NCBI RefSeq assembly: GCF_008000935.1
Contig: NZ_CP042831.1
Location: forward strand, 186,001 to 250,000
Direction of reading: 5' to 3'
Length of the DNA stretch: 64,000 nucleotides
From: Flavobacterium alkalisoli
GTDB lineage: Bacteria > Bacteroidota > Bacteroidia > Flavobacteriales > Flavobacteriaceae
Part shown: positions 7,780 to 17,232 of the stretch, piece by piece
How the letters are laid out: the number at the start of each line of letters is the position of its first letter
Position numbering within the stretch: position 1 is the stretch's first letter
The notes under the pieces: model-generated
The model's input: only the letters and a program-made list of their open reading frames with translations
The model's database searches: none
What the model was told of the DNA's origin: nothing
Translations under genes and position numbers: made by a program

Positions 7780-10700
7780 ATGGGGATTAAATTACTCTAT
7801 TTTACTAAATGGCTCCAGCGAGGCAATGCATTACTGTATTTGCTTTTGTTGTGCTCTTTTAGTGCCTTACAGGCGCAAACAACTGTTACCGGTACGGTAA
7901 TAGACAACACAGGCATGGGTATACCTGGTGCTAACGTTACTATAAAAAGTACAGGAACCGGTGTATCTACAAATGAAGACGGACAATACAGCATTAATGC
8001 TCCAAGTGATGCTGTGCTGGTTTTCAGTTTTATCGGGTATGGAAATCAGGAAATTGAAGTAAATGGAAGAGAGGTAGTAAATGTTACCCTTGAAGAAAAT
8101 GCACAAACTCTTGACGAAATAGTATTAATTGGTTATGGAAGTCAAAAAAGACAGGAAGTTAACGGTTCTGTTTCAAAAATAAAGGCTACTGATGTTGCCG
8201 ACTTAACACAGGTAAGTATAGACCAAATGATGCAGGGTAAGGCTTCGGGGGTTGTTGTTACAAACAACTCAGGACAGCCGGGTAGTTCAACCTCCATACG
8301 CATTAGGGGTAATACATCACTTTCAGGAACAAACGAACCTTTATATATTATAGACGGTGTACCAGTTTCGGGAGATGCTACAGGAAACGCTATGAGCGGA
8401 AGACCTATAGCAGGAGGCGATTTTACATCACAGGGTAATAACACAGTGAGTCCGCTTGCTATGCTAAACCCTAATGACATCGAGTCGATGGACATCCTTA
8501 AAGATGCATCTGCAACAGCCATTTATGGCGCAAGAGGTGCCAATGGTGTTGTAATAATCACTACTAAATCAGGTAAAAAAGGTACAGGAAAACTAACATA
8601 CGACAGTTATGTTTCGTTCCAGGAACAGGCTAAATTACTTGATGTAATGGATCTTCAGCAATATGCACGCCAGCAAAATGAACTTGCCGCTTTGTACGGA
8701 CAGGAATTAAGACCTGAATTTGCACATCCTGAGTTATTAGGATCTGGTACTAACTGGCAGGAAGAAATTTACCAGACAGGTATACTTAAAAACCATCAGT
8801 TAGCTTTTTCAGGTGGTAAAGATGACACCAATTACTATATATCAGGAGGTTATACAGACCAACTTGGTACAGTAATCGGATCTCAGTTTAAGCGTTATAC
8901 ATTTAAATCTAATGTTGACACTAAAGTAAAAAAATGGTTAAAGGTAGGTGCTTATGTAACAGGTTCAATTACCAACGAAGACATTACCTTAAATGGTCAG
9001 CAAAACGGTATTGTAAGTACTTCACTACTTCAGGCTCCTGATTTAGCAGTAAGAAATCTTGATGGTTCTTATGCAGGTGCTCCGGCAAACAACCAGGGTG
9101 TTGCTTACATAAACCCTGTGGCCCTTGCTCTAACAAAATCTAACGAACTGGTTCGTAAAAATTTCTTAGGAAATGTTTATGCTGAAATATCTTTATTTAA
9201 AGGCCTTAGTTACAGGTTTGAACTTGGTGCCAATACAGAGTTTAGCGAAAACGACGAGTTTCTTCCAACATATCAGTGGGGTTCTTTTGGTAATGAGTTT
9301 GCAGACTTAAATAAAAGACGTCAAAACTGGTACTCATGGAACGTAAAAAACCTTCTTACTTACAGAAACACATTTGCAGGCAAACATGATGTAACAGTGC
9401 TTGCCGGACAGGAGGCTAATGAGTCTACTTGGGATGGTATGTATGCTTATGCTACAGGTTTCCTGAGTAATGATGTACACACTATAAGTGTTGCCGATGC
9501 TTCTCAAAGCACTGTAAACGACTATAAAGGCAGCCAGGCTCTTAATTCATATTTTGGTAGGGCTATTTATACTTTTGACGATCGTTATAGCATTCAGGGT
9601 TCAATAAGGGCTGATGGTTCTTCTAAATTTGATCCTGTAACTAAAAAACAATGGGGATACTTCCCTGCAGTTTCAGGTTCATGGACACTTTCAAACGAAA
9701 GCTTCATGGAAGGAACTAAAAAATATATAGACAATATTAGATTTAGAGCCGGTTATGGTGAAGTGGGTAACCAACAGATAGGTAATAACAGGTATGGTGC
9801 TAACCTTAGCTTTATTGGTACAGGATTAGGAACAGGTACCCTGTTTACTAACATGGCCAACCCTAATGTAACATGGGAAACTTCTAAACAAACCAACTTA
9901 GGTGTAGATTTTACGCTATTTAGCAACAGACTTAGTGCTACAGTAGAATTCTACAACAAAAGATCGGAAGACTTCCTTACTACGCTCCCTCTACCTTATT
10001 ACCTTACAGGCGGCCCTAACTGGGAAGGTGGTATAGACCCTCCTTATGTAAATCTTGGTGAGATACAAAATAAAGGTATAGACCTTACCCTTTCATACAA
10101 AACAGATCCTTCAAAAGATTTTTCATGGAACTCTACCCTTATCTTCTCAAGAAACAGAAATAAGGTAGTATCCCTAAACGACGGACTGGTACTAATGCAG
10201 GAAGTAAACACTAATGATTATACTACTGTTACCGCTACAAATACTGTTGTAGGACAGCCAATGGGACAGTTTTACGGATATCAGACATTGGGAATCATCA
10301 GAGACCAGGATCAACTTGACAATGCGCCGTTAATTGGCATTTACAACGGAGACCCGGTACAATCTCAATTAGGAGATGTATTATATGCCGACTTAAATGA
10401 TGACGGAGTAATAAACGATGATGACAGAACTTTTATAGGTAATCCTTACCCTGATTTTACTTATGGTTTTACAAACAACTTCAGGTATAAAGGTATAGAC
10501 TTTTCAATTTTCCTACAGGGTTCTCAGGGCAACGACATTCTTAATCTTACAGGAAGAACCGGCACCCTAAACACCAACCTGTATCAAAACCAGCTAGCTG
10601 AAGCTGCTGATTACTGGACGGTAGACAATCCTAATGCAAGCCTGCCCAGGCCGGTAAGTAACCTTGGTCACAGTAACCTTTTAATTTCTGACAGGTATGT

Positions 10701-10953
10701 TGAAGATGGTTCTTACTTAAGAATCCAAAACATTACGTTAGGTTATACTTTACCATCTGATATTACATCAAAAGTAAGTATTACAAAGCTGAGAATTTAT
10801 GGAGGTGTTCAAAACCTGCACACCTTTACAAAGTATAAGGGATATGATCCTGAAGTAGGTTCTTTTAACCAGAATGCGCTTTTAACAGGAGTAGATAACG
10901 GACGCTACCCTTCGCCACGTTCATTCACTATGGGATTAAATGTTGAATTCTAA
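7780..10953 (+). CDS. SusC/RagA-type TonB-dependent outer-membrane transporter
   Basis: This 1057-residue protein has a signal peptide ending near SALQAQ (about 28-33), a carboxypeptidase-regulatory-like domain (about 34-105), and a TonB-box-like segment LDEIVLIGYGSQKR near 111. A plug domain follows, with the SusC signatures IRIRGNTSL and PLYIIDGVP and the segment DILKDASATAIYGARGANGV. The rest is the long beta-barrel. It should import mannan oligosaccharides through the outer membrane with energy from TonB, capped by the SusD lipoprotein encoded 10 bases downstream. It is the first gene of the rightward arm and has a -7 box and the shared element upstream. The substrate is inferred from neighbours, not from its own sequence. 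Confidence 0.95.
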   Translation: MGIKLLYFTKWLQRGNALLYLLLLCSFSALQAQTTVTGTVIDNTGMGIPGANVTIKSTGTGVSTNEDGQYSINAPSDAVLVFSFIGYGNQEIEVNGREVVNVTLEENAQTLDEIVLIGYGSQKRQEVNGSVSKIKATDVADLTQVSIDQMMQGKASGVVVTNNSGQPGSSTSIRIRGNTSLSGTNEPLYIIDGVPVSGDATGNAMSGRPIAGGDFTSQGNNTVSPLAMLNPNDIESMDILKDASATAIYGARGANGVVIITTKSGKKGTGKLTYDSYVSFQEQAKLLDVMDLQQYARQQNELAALYGQELRPEFAHPELLGSGTNWQEEIYQTGILKNHQLAFSGGKDDTNYYISGGYTDQLGTVIGSQFKRYTFKSNVDTKVKKWLKVGAYVTGSITNEDITLNGQQNGIVSTSLLQAPDLAVRNLDGSYAGAPANNQGVAYINPVALALTKSNELVRKNFLGNVYAEISLFKGLSYRFELGANTEFSENDEFLPTYQWGSFGNEFADLNKRRQNWYSWNVKNLLTYRNTFAGKHDVTVLAGQEANESTWDGMYAYATGFLSNDVHTISVADASQSTVNDYKGSQALNSYFGRAIYTFDDRYSIQGSIRADGSSKFDPVTKKQWGYFPAVSGSWTLSNESFMEGTKKYIDNIRFRAGYGEVGNQQIGNNRYGANLSFIGTGLGTGTLFTNMANPNVTWETSKQTNLGVDFTLFSNRLSATVEFYNKRSEDFLTTLPLPYYLTGGPNWEGGIDPPYVNLGEIQNKGIDLTLSYKTDPSKDFSWNSTLIFSRNRNKVVSLNDGLVLMQEVNTNDYTTVTATNTVVGQPMGQFYGYQTLGIIRDQDQLDNAPLIGIYNGDPVQSQLGDVLYADLNDDGVINDDDRTFIGNPYPDFTYGFTNNFRYKGIDFSIFLQGSQGNDILNLTGRTGTLNTNLYQNQLAEAADYWTVDNPNASLPRPVSNLGHSNLLISDRYVEDGSYLRIQNITLGYTLPSDITSKVSITKLRIYGGVQNLHTFTKYKGYDPEVGSFNQNALLTGVDNGRYPSPRSFTMGLNVEF

Positions 10954-10963
10954 AAATTAGCTC

Positions 10964-12526
10964 ATGAAAAAAAATATAAAATCAATAGCAGTCGCAGTTT
11001 TCGCTTTAGGAGTGATGTCGCTTAACTCATGCAGTGATGACTTCCTTATACGCGAACCGCAGGACAGCATTACACTCGAAAATTACTTTAGTTCTAATGA
11101 CCAGGTAAGAAACAGTACTAATGCAATGTACAGCAAAACATGGTTTAACTTTCACAACAAGGCTTTCTTTGCAATTGGTGAAGTTGGATCGGGTAACAGC
11201 TACACAGGATCAAGCGACGTTAACAGTTTAAGAACACTTACAATTTCCGGTACCGACGTAGAGATGGTTAATGCGTGGAAAGGTCTATGGGCTACTATAG
11301 CACAGGCCAATATGCTTATTAGCCTTCTGCCGGAAAGAGTAGGTCCGGAAGTAGATCCGGAAGTAGTGGATGTTGCAATTGGCGAAGCGCACTTTATGAG
11401 AGCTACGGCTTACTTTTACCTTGTTAGGCTATGGGGACCGGTGCCAATTGTAGAAAACAACCTGGATAACGTTGAAAACCCTCAAATACCTACAAACCCT
11501 GTAGAAGATATTTATCAGTTTATTGAATTAGAATACAATGCTGCAATAAATATGCTTCCTGAAAAAATAAGAAGCTCTAATTATGCCGATAACGGAAGGG
11601 TATCTAAAGGTTCTGCTAAAGCAATGCTTGCTAAGGCGCATTTATATCAGGGAGAATATAGCGAGGCAAAACAACTTGCTGAAGAAGTAATAAACAGCGG
11701 TGAGTTTAAACTTTATGGAGGTGAGGAACTTCCTTCCTACTCTTTTGGAGACCTGTTCCTTACAGCTAACAATAATAATGAAGAATCTATTTTTGCACTA
11801 CAGTGGAAAGTTACCGGAAACTATGGTACTGCCAGTAACTGCAACACCCAGTTTGGTTATTCCCCTTATATAAATCAGGCTACTTACGGAGGTGTATTTG
11901 CCCCTTCTATGGACCTGTTAGCTTCGTTTGAAGATGGGGATTTAAGACGTAAGGAAACAGTTATGTTACCTGGGGACTTCTACCCTAACATTACGACTGC
12001 CGATGGTCCCGGATTAACTGTTCCTGATGATATTGATGCACAGGGAACCGGTTCGGGTATCAAAAAATACGTTGTAGGTAAAGGCGGCGGTGCTGCAGGG
12101 CCGTTTGACAACTGGGGTATGATGGAAAACAACACTTACATTATGCGTTATGCTGAAGTATTACTTATACATGCTGAGGCAATTTTAGGAGGTGCTGAAA
12201 GTACTTCAGATGCTGCTGCTCTTGCTTCTTATAACAAAGTAAGAAACAGGGCCGGTTTACCATCTGTAACTTCATTCACTTTTGATGAGCTTTTCCATGA
12301 GAGAAGAATCGAATTGGCTTTTGAGGGCGATTACTGGTATGATCTGGGAAGATTACCATTATCTAAAGCTGCAGATATAATAAGCAATCAGGACAGAGGG
12401 TTTGTAGACAATCCTAACTTCGTGCCAATCCCATCGGGAGACTTTTTTATACTGCCTTACCCAACTATCGATTTAGACAAGAATCCTAAATTAGGTGAGC
12501 CTCCGGTACCTTATAACTTTGACTAA
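10964..12526 (+). CDS. SusD/RagB-type surface glycan-binding lipoprotein
   Basis: This 520-residue lipoprotein has its lipobox at LNSC (Cys23) followed by SDDF. The N-terminal TPR-like part (AKAMLAKAHLYQGEYSEAKQLA near 215-240) and the C-terminal RagB/SusD part, with FDELFHERRIELAFEGDYWYDL (about 440-460), are typical. It lies 10 bases after susC and would form the lid of the SusC channel and bind mannooligosaccharides at the surface. Confidence 0.95.
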   Translation: MKKNIKSIAVAVFALGVMSLNSCSDDFLIREPQDSITLENYFSSNDQVRNSTNAMYSKTWFNFHNKAFFAIGEVGSGNSYTGSSDVNSLRTLTISGTDVEMVNAWKGLWATIAQANMLISLLPERVGPEVDPEVVDVAIGEAHFMRATAYFYLVRLWGPVPIVENNLDNVENPQIPTNPVEDIYQFIELEYNAAINMLPEKIRSSNYADNGRVSKGSAKAMLAKAHLYQGEYSEAKQLAEEVINSGEFKLYGGEELPSYSFGDLFLTANNNNEESIFALQWKVTGNYGTASNCNTQFGYSPYINQATYGGVFAPSMDLLASFEDGDLRRKETVMLPGDFYPNITTADGPGLTVPDDIDAQGTGSGIKKYVVGKGGGAAGPFDNWGMMENNTYIMRYAEVLLIHAEAILGGAESTSDAAALASYNKVRNRAGLPSVTSFTFDELFHERRIELAFEGDYWYDLGRLPLSKAADIISNQDRGFVDNPNFVPIPSGDFFILPYPTIDLDKNPKLGEPPVPYNFD

Positions 12527-12543
12527 TTTTAAAAATTCAGTAT

Positions 12544-13578
12544 ATGAAAACTTTTAAATTAAAAAAACTAATGGGTTTACTTACCGTTTTTACGGTAGTA
12601 TTCCTGGGGATTGTATCCTGTAGTGATGATGATTCGTCTGCAAGTACATCTGCCCCTGAAATTAACAGTATAGCCCTTGCTGCCGACGAAAATCTGGAGC
12701 CACTTGAAGTAGGTTATGCTAACAACATGTATGCAATACAGGGTGTAGGATTCAGTACATTACAAAAAGTATATTTTAATGACACTGATACTTATTTTAA
12801 CCCAACCTTAGTTACTGAAAACACCATTTTTGTTACGATAGACAAAGACACTCCTTATGCAGATGCATCAAATGAGTTAAAAATCGTTACAAAATATGGC
12901 ACAGCAGTATACCCGTTTATTGTGGCACCACCGGCACCGGAACTGAGAAGTTTCCAGCCTGTTAATGCAGCAGATGGCGAAGTGGTAACCCTTTTAGGAA
13001 ACTATTTCCTTGACCCTGTAGTAACTGTAGGCGGTGTAGAAGCAGAAATAGTTTCTACATCTTTAACGGAAGTAGCTATTAAACTGCCTGCCGGTTCTCA
13101 ACACAAATATATTGAGGTAGAAACCATATCGGGTTCAGATGCATGGGGAACAGCTGTAGGCACTGCTATTTACGACGATGCATTTTATGACCCGTGGACT
13201 ATAGAAGAATGGAACAACCACGAATATATAACTGATCCTGCAAAAGCATATCAGGGTGTGACTTTCATCAAAAAAGAAATTTCAGGATGGGATAATATTC
13301 AGGGTAATTGGGCATGGGATGATCAGATATCTCAATACACAGGAATACGATTTTCAGTTCGTTCTGACGATCCGGGAAAACTGGTGCTTATTTTTAACGG
13401 TGCAAACTGGGGTGATGCAAACTTTGCATTCACTACCACTTCTGACTGGAAAGAATACCGCTATACATGGGAAGAACTGGGCGGAATGCCTGAAGCCTTA
13501 CAGAATATTTCGTTCCAGGAATTTACTGGAGCAACCCATAACTATTACTTTGACAATATAGGATTCACCGTAGATTAA
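12544..13578 (+). CDS. SusE-position IPT/TIG surface lipoprotein, probable glycan-binding protein
   Basis: This 344-residue protein has a lipobox at GIVSC (Cys26) and the SDDD stretch common in exported Bacteroidetes lipoproteins. Two IPT/TIG-like Ig domains are suggested (about 38-125 and 129-205, the second with FQPVNAADGEVVTLLGNYF). A C-terminal domain rich in Trp and aromatic residues (SGWDNIQGNWAWDD near 247-260) looks like a carbohydrate-binding jelly roll. It is the third gene of the susCD transcript, ends just before a strong terminator, and most likely binds mannan at the cell surface. No catalytic residues were recognised. Confidence 0.85.
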   Translation: MKTFKLKKLMGLLTVFTVVFLGIVSCSDDDSSASTSAPEINSIALAADENLEPLEVGYANNMYAIQGVGFSTLQKVYFNDTDTYFNPTLVTENTIFVTIDKDTPYADASNELKIVTKYGTAVYPFIVAPPAPELRSFQPVNAADGEVVTLLGNYFLDPVVTVGGVEAEIVSTSLTEVAIKLPAGSQHKYIEVETISGSDAWGTAVGTAIYDDAFYDPWTIEEWNNHEYITDPAKAYQGVTFIKKEISGWDNIQGNWAWDDQISQYTGIRFSVRSDDPGKLVLIFNGANWGDANFAFTTTSDWKEYRYTWEELGGMPEALQNISFQEFTGATHNYYFDNIGFTVD

Positions 13579-13615
13579 TCCCCTACACTTATACATTGTG
13601 ATTTTGTTTTTTGTG

Positions 13616-13648
13616 AAACATTCCCTGATTCAGAATCGGGGAATGTTT
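13616..13648 (+). terminator. Terminator after the susC-susD-susE-like genes
   Basis: A 15-bp stem (13616-13630 with 13634-13648, one G-T pair) with a 3-base loop is followed by a T-rich run. It separates the binding and transport genes from the GH27-GH5 pair. Part of the transcription could still read through. Confidence 0.85.
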
Positions 13649-13697
13649 TAATTATTTTTAAGTTTCCTCCATAATACCTGCACAATAAAAAAACATA

Positions 13698-14942
13698 ATG
13701 AAAAAAATCTTTTATAGCCTTTTAAGCTTAATATTATCCCTATCGGCATTTTCACAGGGAAATAACCATAAACTGGAACCTTCAAAATTTGAAGGACTGG
13801 CCATGACCCCTCCTATGGGATGGAATTCATGGAACACTTTTGCAACCGATATAAATGAAGACCTGGTAAAACAAACTGCCGATATTATAGTAGCATCGGG
13901 CATGAAAGATGCCGGATATACTTACATAGTACTGGATGATGGCTGGATGACGCGTGAAAGAGATGAAAACGGCAACTTAGTTCCCGATCCTAAAAAATTC
14001 CCTGGCGGAATGAAAACCTTAATAGATTATGTACACTCTAAAGGCTTGAAATTTGGATTATACAATTGTGCAGGCACTAAAACCTGTGCCGGTTATCCGG
14101 GAACAAGAGGATATGAATATCAGGATGCCCGCTTTTATGCTGCGCTGGGTATCGATTTCTTAAAATACGACTGGTGTAATACAGAAGGCATTACCGCTAA
14201 AGAAGCTTATACAACAATGAGCAATGCCCTTAAAACTGCAGGCAGGCCAATCCTTTTCAGCCTTTGTGAATGGGGAGACAACCAACCTTGGGAATGGGCA
14301 GAACCATTAGGAAATATGTGGAGAATATCAGGAGATATATACCCTTGTTTTGACTGTGAGTTTAAGCACCCTGAAAACTGGTCGTCATGGGGATTCATGA
14401 AAATTATTGACATGAGAAAAGGTATCAGAAAATATTCGGGACCTGACCACTGGAATGATTTTGACATGATGGAAGTAGGCAATGAAATGAATGATACTGA
14501 AGATAAATCTCATTTCAGCATGTGGTGTATGGTGGCTTCTCCGCTTATTGCAGGCAACGACTTTAGAAAAATGAGTAAAGAAACGCTTAACATTCTTACC
14601 AACAAAGGTATGATTGCCATCAATCAGGACAAACTGGGAATACAGGGGTTTAGATATAATGACAATAACGGTCTTGAAACATGGGTAAAGCCGCTTGAAA
14701 ATGGCGATTGGGCTGTAGCTTTTCTTAACAGAAGTGAAGAAGAAAAAACAATTGACTTTAACTGGAAAGATCATAGCATAAAAGATGAAGAATTCAACAA
14801 GCAGACTTCATTCAACACCTCTACTTATGACATTCAGGATGTATGGAATAACAAAAAAGCAGGAAATACTAAAAAGGCTTACAAAAGCAAAATAGCTCCG
14901 CATGATATTGTTGTACTAAGACTTACTAAAAAATTGAAATGA
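13698..14942 (+). CDS. GH27 alpha-galactosidase, secreted
   Basis: This 414-residue protein has a signal peptide of about 20 residues (ending AFSQ) without a lipobox, so it is probably periplasmic or secreted. GH27 signatures are clear: TPPMGWNSWNTF (37-48), LDDGWM (79-84), nucleophile Asp158 in LKYDWCN and acid/base Asp213 in RISGDI. It should remove alpha-1,6-galactose branches from galactomannan or galactoglucomannan, opening the backbone to GH26 and GH5. Its stop overlaps the start of the GH5 gene by four bases (ATGA), so the two are coupled. No clear TAnnTTTG was found in the short gap after the terminator. Confidence 0.93.
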   Translation: MKKIFYSLLSLILSLSAFSQGNNHKLEPSKFEGLAMTPPMGWNSWNTFATDINEDLVKQTADIIVASGMKDAGYTYIVLDDGWMTRERDENGNLVPDPKKFPGGMKTLIDYVHSKGLKFGLYNCAGTKTCAGYPGTRGYEYQDARFYAALGIDFLKYDWCNTEGITAKEAYTTMSNALKTAGRPILFSLCEWGDNQPWEWAEPLGNMWRISGDIYPCFDCEFKHPENWSSWGFMKIIDMRKGIRKYSGPDHWNDFDMMEVGNEMNDTEDKSHFSMWCMVASPLIAGNDFRKMSKETLNILTNKGMIAINQDKLGIQGFRYNDNNGLETWVKPLENGDWAVAFLNRSEEEKTIDFNWKDHSIKDEEFNKQTSFNTSTYDIQDVWNNKKAGNTKKAYKSKIAPHDIVVLRLTKKLK

Positions 14943-15895
14943 CACAACGCTTAAAACATATTATAGCTACACTCCTGCTCTGCTCTGCCTGTTTTGCACA
15001 GGTAAGCAAACACGGGCAGCTAAGTGTTGAAGGAACAAAACTGGTTGACCACAACAGCGAACATATTATGCTTAGAGGCATGAGCTTTGGGTGGCATAGC
15101 TTTTGGCCCCGCTTCTATAATAAGGAAGCGGTACAATGGCTTAAAGACGACTGGAATGTAAACATTGTTAGAGCTGCAATGGGTATAGAGGTTGGCAACA
15201 ACACTTACCTGCAAAATCCTCAGGATTCTGAACAAAAAATAATGGCTGTTGTAGATGGAGCCATAGCTTCTGATATTTATGTTATTATAGACTGGCACAG
15301 TCACAATATAAACCTTAAAGAAGCGAAGCTGTTTTTTGACAAGATGTCTAAAAAATATGGAGACAGCCCCAATGTTATTTATGAGGTATTTAATGAACCT
15401 GATGAAGAAACATGGCCGGAAGTAAAAGCATACAGCGAAGAAATAATTAAGGTTATACGAAAAAATGACCCTGATAATATCATACTGGTAGGCTGTCCGC
15501 ATTGGGATCAGGATATTCACTTACCCGCTCAGGATCCTATTACGGGATTTAAAAACATTATGTATACGGTACATTTTTATGCCGCTACCCATAAACAGGA
15601 GCTGCGTGACCGTACCGACAAGGCAATTGAAGCCGGATTACCTGTATTTGTTTCAGAATGTGCAGGCATGGAAGCAACCGGAGACGGCCCTATTGATTAT
15701 GAAGAATGGCAACGATGGATTGACTGGATGGAAAGCCGCGGACTTAGCTGGATTACATGGTCGCTATCTGATAAAGATGAAACCTGTAGTGTACTAAAAA
15801 AGACTGCCTCTTCTACAGGAAACTGGAAGAAAGATGACCTTAAGGAGAGTGGTGTAAAAACAAGAGACTATTTAAAATCATTGAATAAATCATAG
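14939..15895 (+). CDS. GH5 endo-beta-1,4-glucanase/mannanase (subfamily 2-like)
   Basis: This 318-residue secreted enzyme has a signal peptide ending near CFAQ (about 21). GH5 residues are visible: the acid/base Glu153 in YEVFNEP, the nucleophile Glu240 in FVSECAG, IDWHSH (117-122) and TVHFYAATHKQ (210-220). The overall pattern (GTKLVDHNSEHIMLRGMSF near 32-50) recalls subfamily 2 endoglucanases more than the usual GH5_7 mannanases. It may therefore cut glucose-containing stretches of glucomannan. Assignment to a subfamily is by eye only. It is translationally coupled to the GH27 gene and followed by a good terminator. Confidence 0.88.
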   Translation: MTQRLKHIIATLLLCSACFAQVSKHGQLSVEGTKLVDHNSEHIMLRGMSFGWHSFWPRFYNKEAVQWLKDDWNVNIVRAAMGIEVGNNTYLQNPQDSEQKIMAVVDGAIASDIYVIIDWHSHNINLKEAKLFFDKMSKKYGDSPNVIYEVFNEPDEETWPEVKAYSEEIIKVIRKNDPDNIILVGCPHWDQDIHLPAQDPITGFKNIMYTVHFYAATHKQELRDRTDKAIEAGLPVFVSECAGMEATGDGPIDYEEWQRWIDWMESRGLSWITWSLSDKDETCSVLKKTASSTGNWKKDDLKESGVKTRDYLKSLNKS

Positions 15896-15923
15896 ATTTA
15901 GTTTGAGTTAGTTTTGTAATTTT

Positions 15924-15950
15924 AAAAACCCTGTAAAAAGCAGGGTTTTT
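15924..15950 (+). terminator. Terminator at the end of the mannan locus
   Basis: A perfect 10-bp stem (15924-15933 with 15941-15950) ends in a T-run after the GH5 gene. A TATCTTCG (15956-15963), close to a -7 box, follows directly and may start transcription of the next pair of genes. Confidence 0.85.
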
Positions 15951-15980
15951 TATTTTATCTTCGCACAAAACCAATAACTG

Positions 15981-16448
15981 ATGAAAAAATTAATTTATTT
16001 ATGTCTTGCCTTATGCATGACTACAGCGATTAGTTTCGCACAAAAACTGACCGACAAAAACTTACAGGGAACCTGGAACGTTGTTGCAGTAGATCTTCTT
16101 GAAACAGAAGGTATATATCTTGACCTTATAAAAGAAGATGTTGTTTTCTCTGAAGAAGTGAAAAGCCAAGCTCCTGCAGAAACATTAGAGCAGGCCAAAG
16201 CAAGTATGGCCCCAACCATAACCATGCTTAAAGAAATGAAAATGATAATAACCGGAAATAATGTACAGCAATTTATACCGGGAGAAGAAGTAAACGGTGT
16301 TTATACTCTGGTTAACGAAAATAATAAGCAAATGCTTAAGATTACATATTCTGACGACACAGAGGATTTTGTTGAAGTTTACATGAAAGAAGACAAGCTT
16401 TATATTGACCTTGAACAGGATGGTCTTTTTATTTATAAAAAAGGATAA
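15981..16448 (+). CDS. Lipocalin-like exported protein, copy 1
   Basis: This 155-residue protein has a signal peptide ending near ISFAQ (about 21). The mature part begins with LTDKNLQGTWNVVAVDLLET, the G-x-W start typical of lipocalin-like small-molecule-binding barrels. No catalytic motif was recognised and the ligand is unknown. The next gene, 5 bases downstream, encodes a diverged paralogue of nearly the same length. The pair is separated from the mannan locus by a terminator, so a role in mannan use is not supported. Confidence 0.7.
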   Translation: MKKLIYLCLALCMTTAISFAQKLTDKNLQGTWNVVAVDLLETEGIYLDLIKEDVVFSEEVKSQAPAETLEQAKASMAPTITMLKEMKMIITGNNVQQFIPGEEVNGVYTLVNENNKQMLKITYSDDTEDFVEVYMKEDKLYIDLEQDGLFIYKKG

Positions 16449-16453
16449 TTAGG

Positions 16454-16918
16454 ATGAGAACAACAAAGTTCTTAATCCTATTCGTTCTATTGTGTTTCAA
16501 ATTATCAAATGCACAGGAATCAACTCAGCAAAGTCTTCAGGGAAAATGGACATTAATAGCTTTAGACGCTATGCAAAGTGAGGGGTTTTATCTTGATCTC
16601 GCCAATAATTCCTATGAAATTTCTGATGAGTATAAAAAAATTATAACTCCTGAAAATGAAAGTAATATTAAGGCCACAATAATTCAATTCACCGAAAGAT
16701 TTAAGGATAACTTTGTCTTATTCGAACAAAATAATATCCAAAGAGTTATAGCCGGAGACGAAAATAAAGGCACATTTATTATTAAAAATAATAATGACAA
16801 ATCGTTTCTAAACATTAATTACAATAATAATATTAAAGACAGCTTAGAGTTTTTCATTAAAGACAAAAGATTACACATAATTGTTGATAATGAAGCCGAC
16901 TTTATCTTTACAAAGTAA
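16454..16918 (+). CDS. Lipocalin-like exported protein, copy 2
   Basis: This 154-residue protein has a signal peptide ending near SNAQ (about 21). It shares the same layout as the preceding gene: SLQGKWTLIALDAMQSEGFYLDL aligns with the GTWNVVAVD region of copy 1, and both end in a short hydrophobic FIF/FIY strand. It is richer in Asn and Lys and in AT-rich codons than copy 1, so it is probably diverging faster. Function unknown. It is followed by a very strong hairpin. Confidence 0.68.
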   Translation: MRTTKFLILFVLLCFKLSNAQESTQQSLQGKWTLIALDAMQSEGFYLDLANNSYEISDEYKKIITPENESNIKATIIQFTERFKDNFVLFEQNNIQRVIAGDENKGTFIIKNNNDKSFLNINYNNNIKDSLEFFIKDKRLHIIVDNEADFIFTK

Positions 16919-16920
16919 TA

Positions 16921-16960
16921 AAACAAAAAAAGCTCACCACTTGGTGAGCTTTTTTTGTTT
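16921..16960. terminator. Bidirectional terminator after the lipocalin-like pair
   Basis: A perfect 18-bp stem (16921-16938 with 16943-16960) has a 4-base loop and A-rich and T-rich arms. It can act in both directions and so also serve the leftward 55-codon gene that ends at 16970. Confidence 0.9.
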
Positions 16961-16969
16961 AGTAATTTT

Positions 16970-17137
16970 TTAGCGAAGGAAGCAGGCCCCTACAAAAAGC
17001 AGGATTATGGAAATGCATAAGTTACAAACACCCATGCTCCTGAACCTTACACTGTCTCTGTCGATTCCCGCCAGAATTAGTTTTCCTGACGCCATTAGAA
17101 AGAAAGCTCCAAACGAATAACATAAAACCTGGTACAT
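16970..17137 (-). CDS. Small hydrophobic protein, 55 residues
   Basis: A 55-codon frame runs from ATG at 17137 to TAA at 16970-16972. It encodes two hydrophobic stretches (about 3-24 and 36-53) joined by a short charged loop with DRDSVRFRS, which suggests a two-helix membrane protein. It ends ten bases from a bidirectional terminator and otherwise nothing would use that terminator leftward. No family was recognised and no strong ribosome site is seen. It fills most of the 314-base gap between the lipocalin-like genes and sprF. It may be a small conserved membrane protein or a chance frame. Confidence 0.45.
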   Translation of the reverse strand: MYQVLCYSFGAFFLMASGKLILAGIDRDSVRFRSMGVCNLCISIILLFVGACFLR

Positions 17138-17232
17138 AATCGTAGTTTTTTAGTGAAACATTAAGACTCCTCTTTTCTTTTTCTTTTTAGCTTTTTTAGT
17201 TTTCCTCAAACTAACATTAAACAGATGCAGGA

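Noticed and set aside
17196..17214. Terminator after sprF
   Set aside because: A 7-bp hairpin exists but leftward it is followed by A residues, not a U-run.
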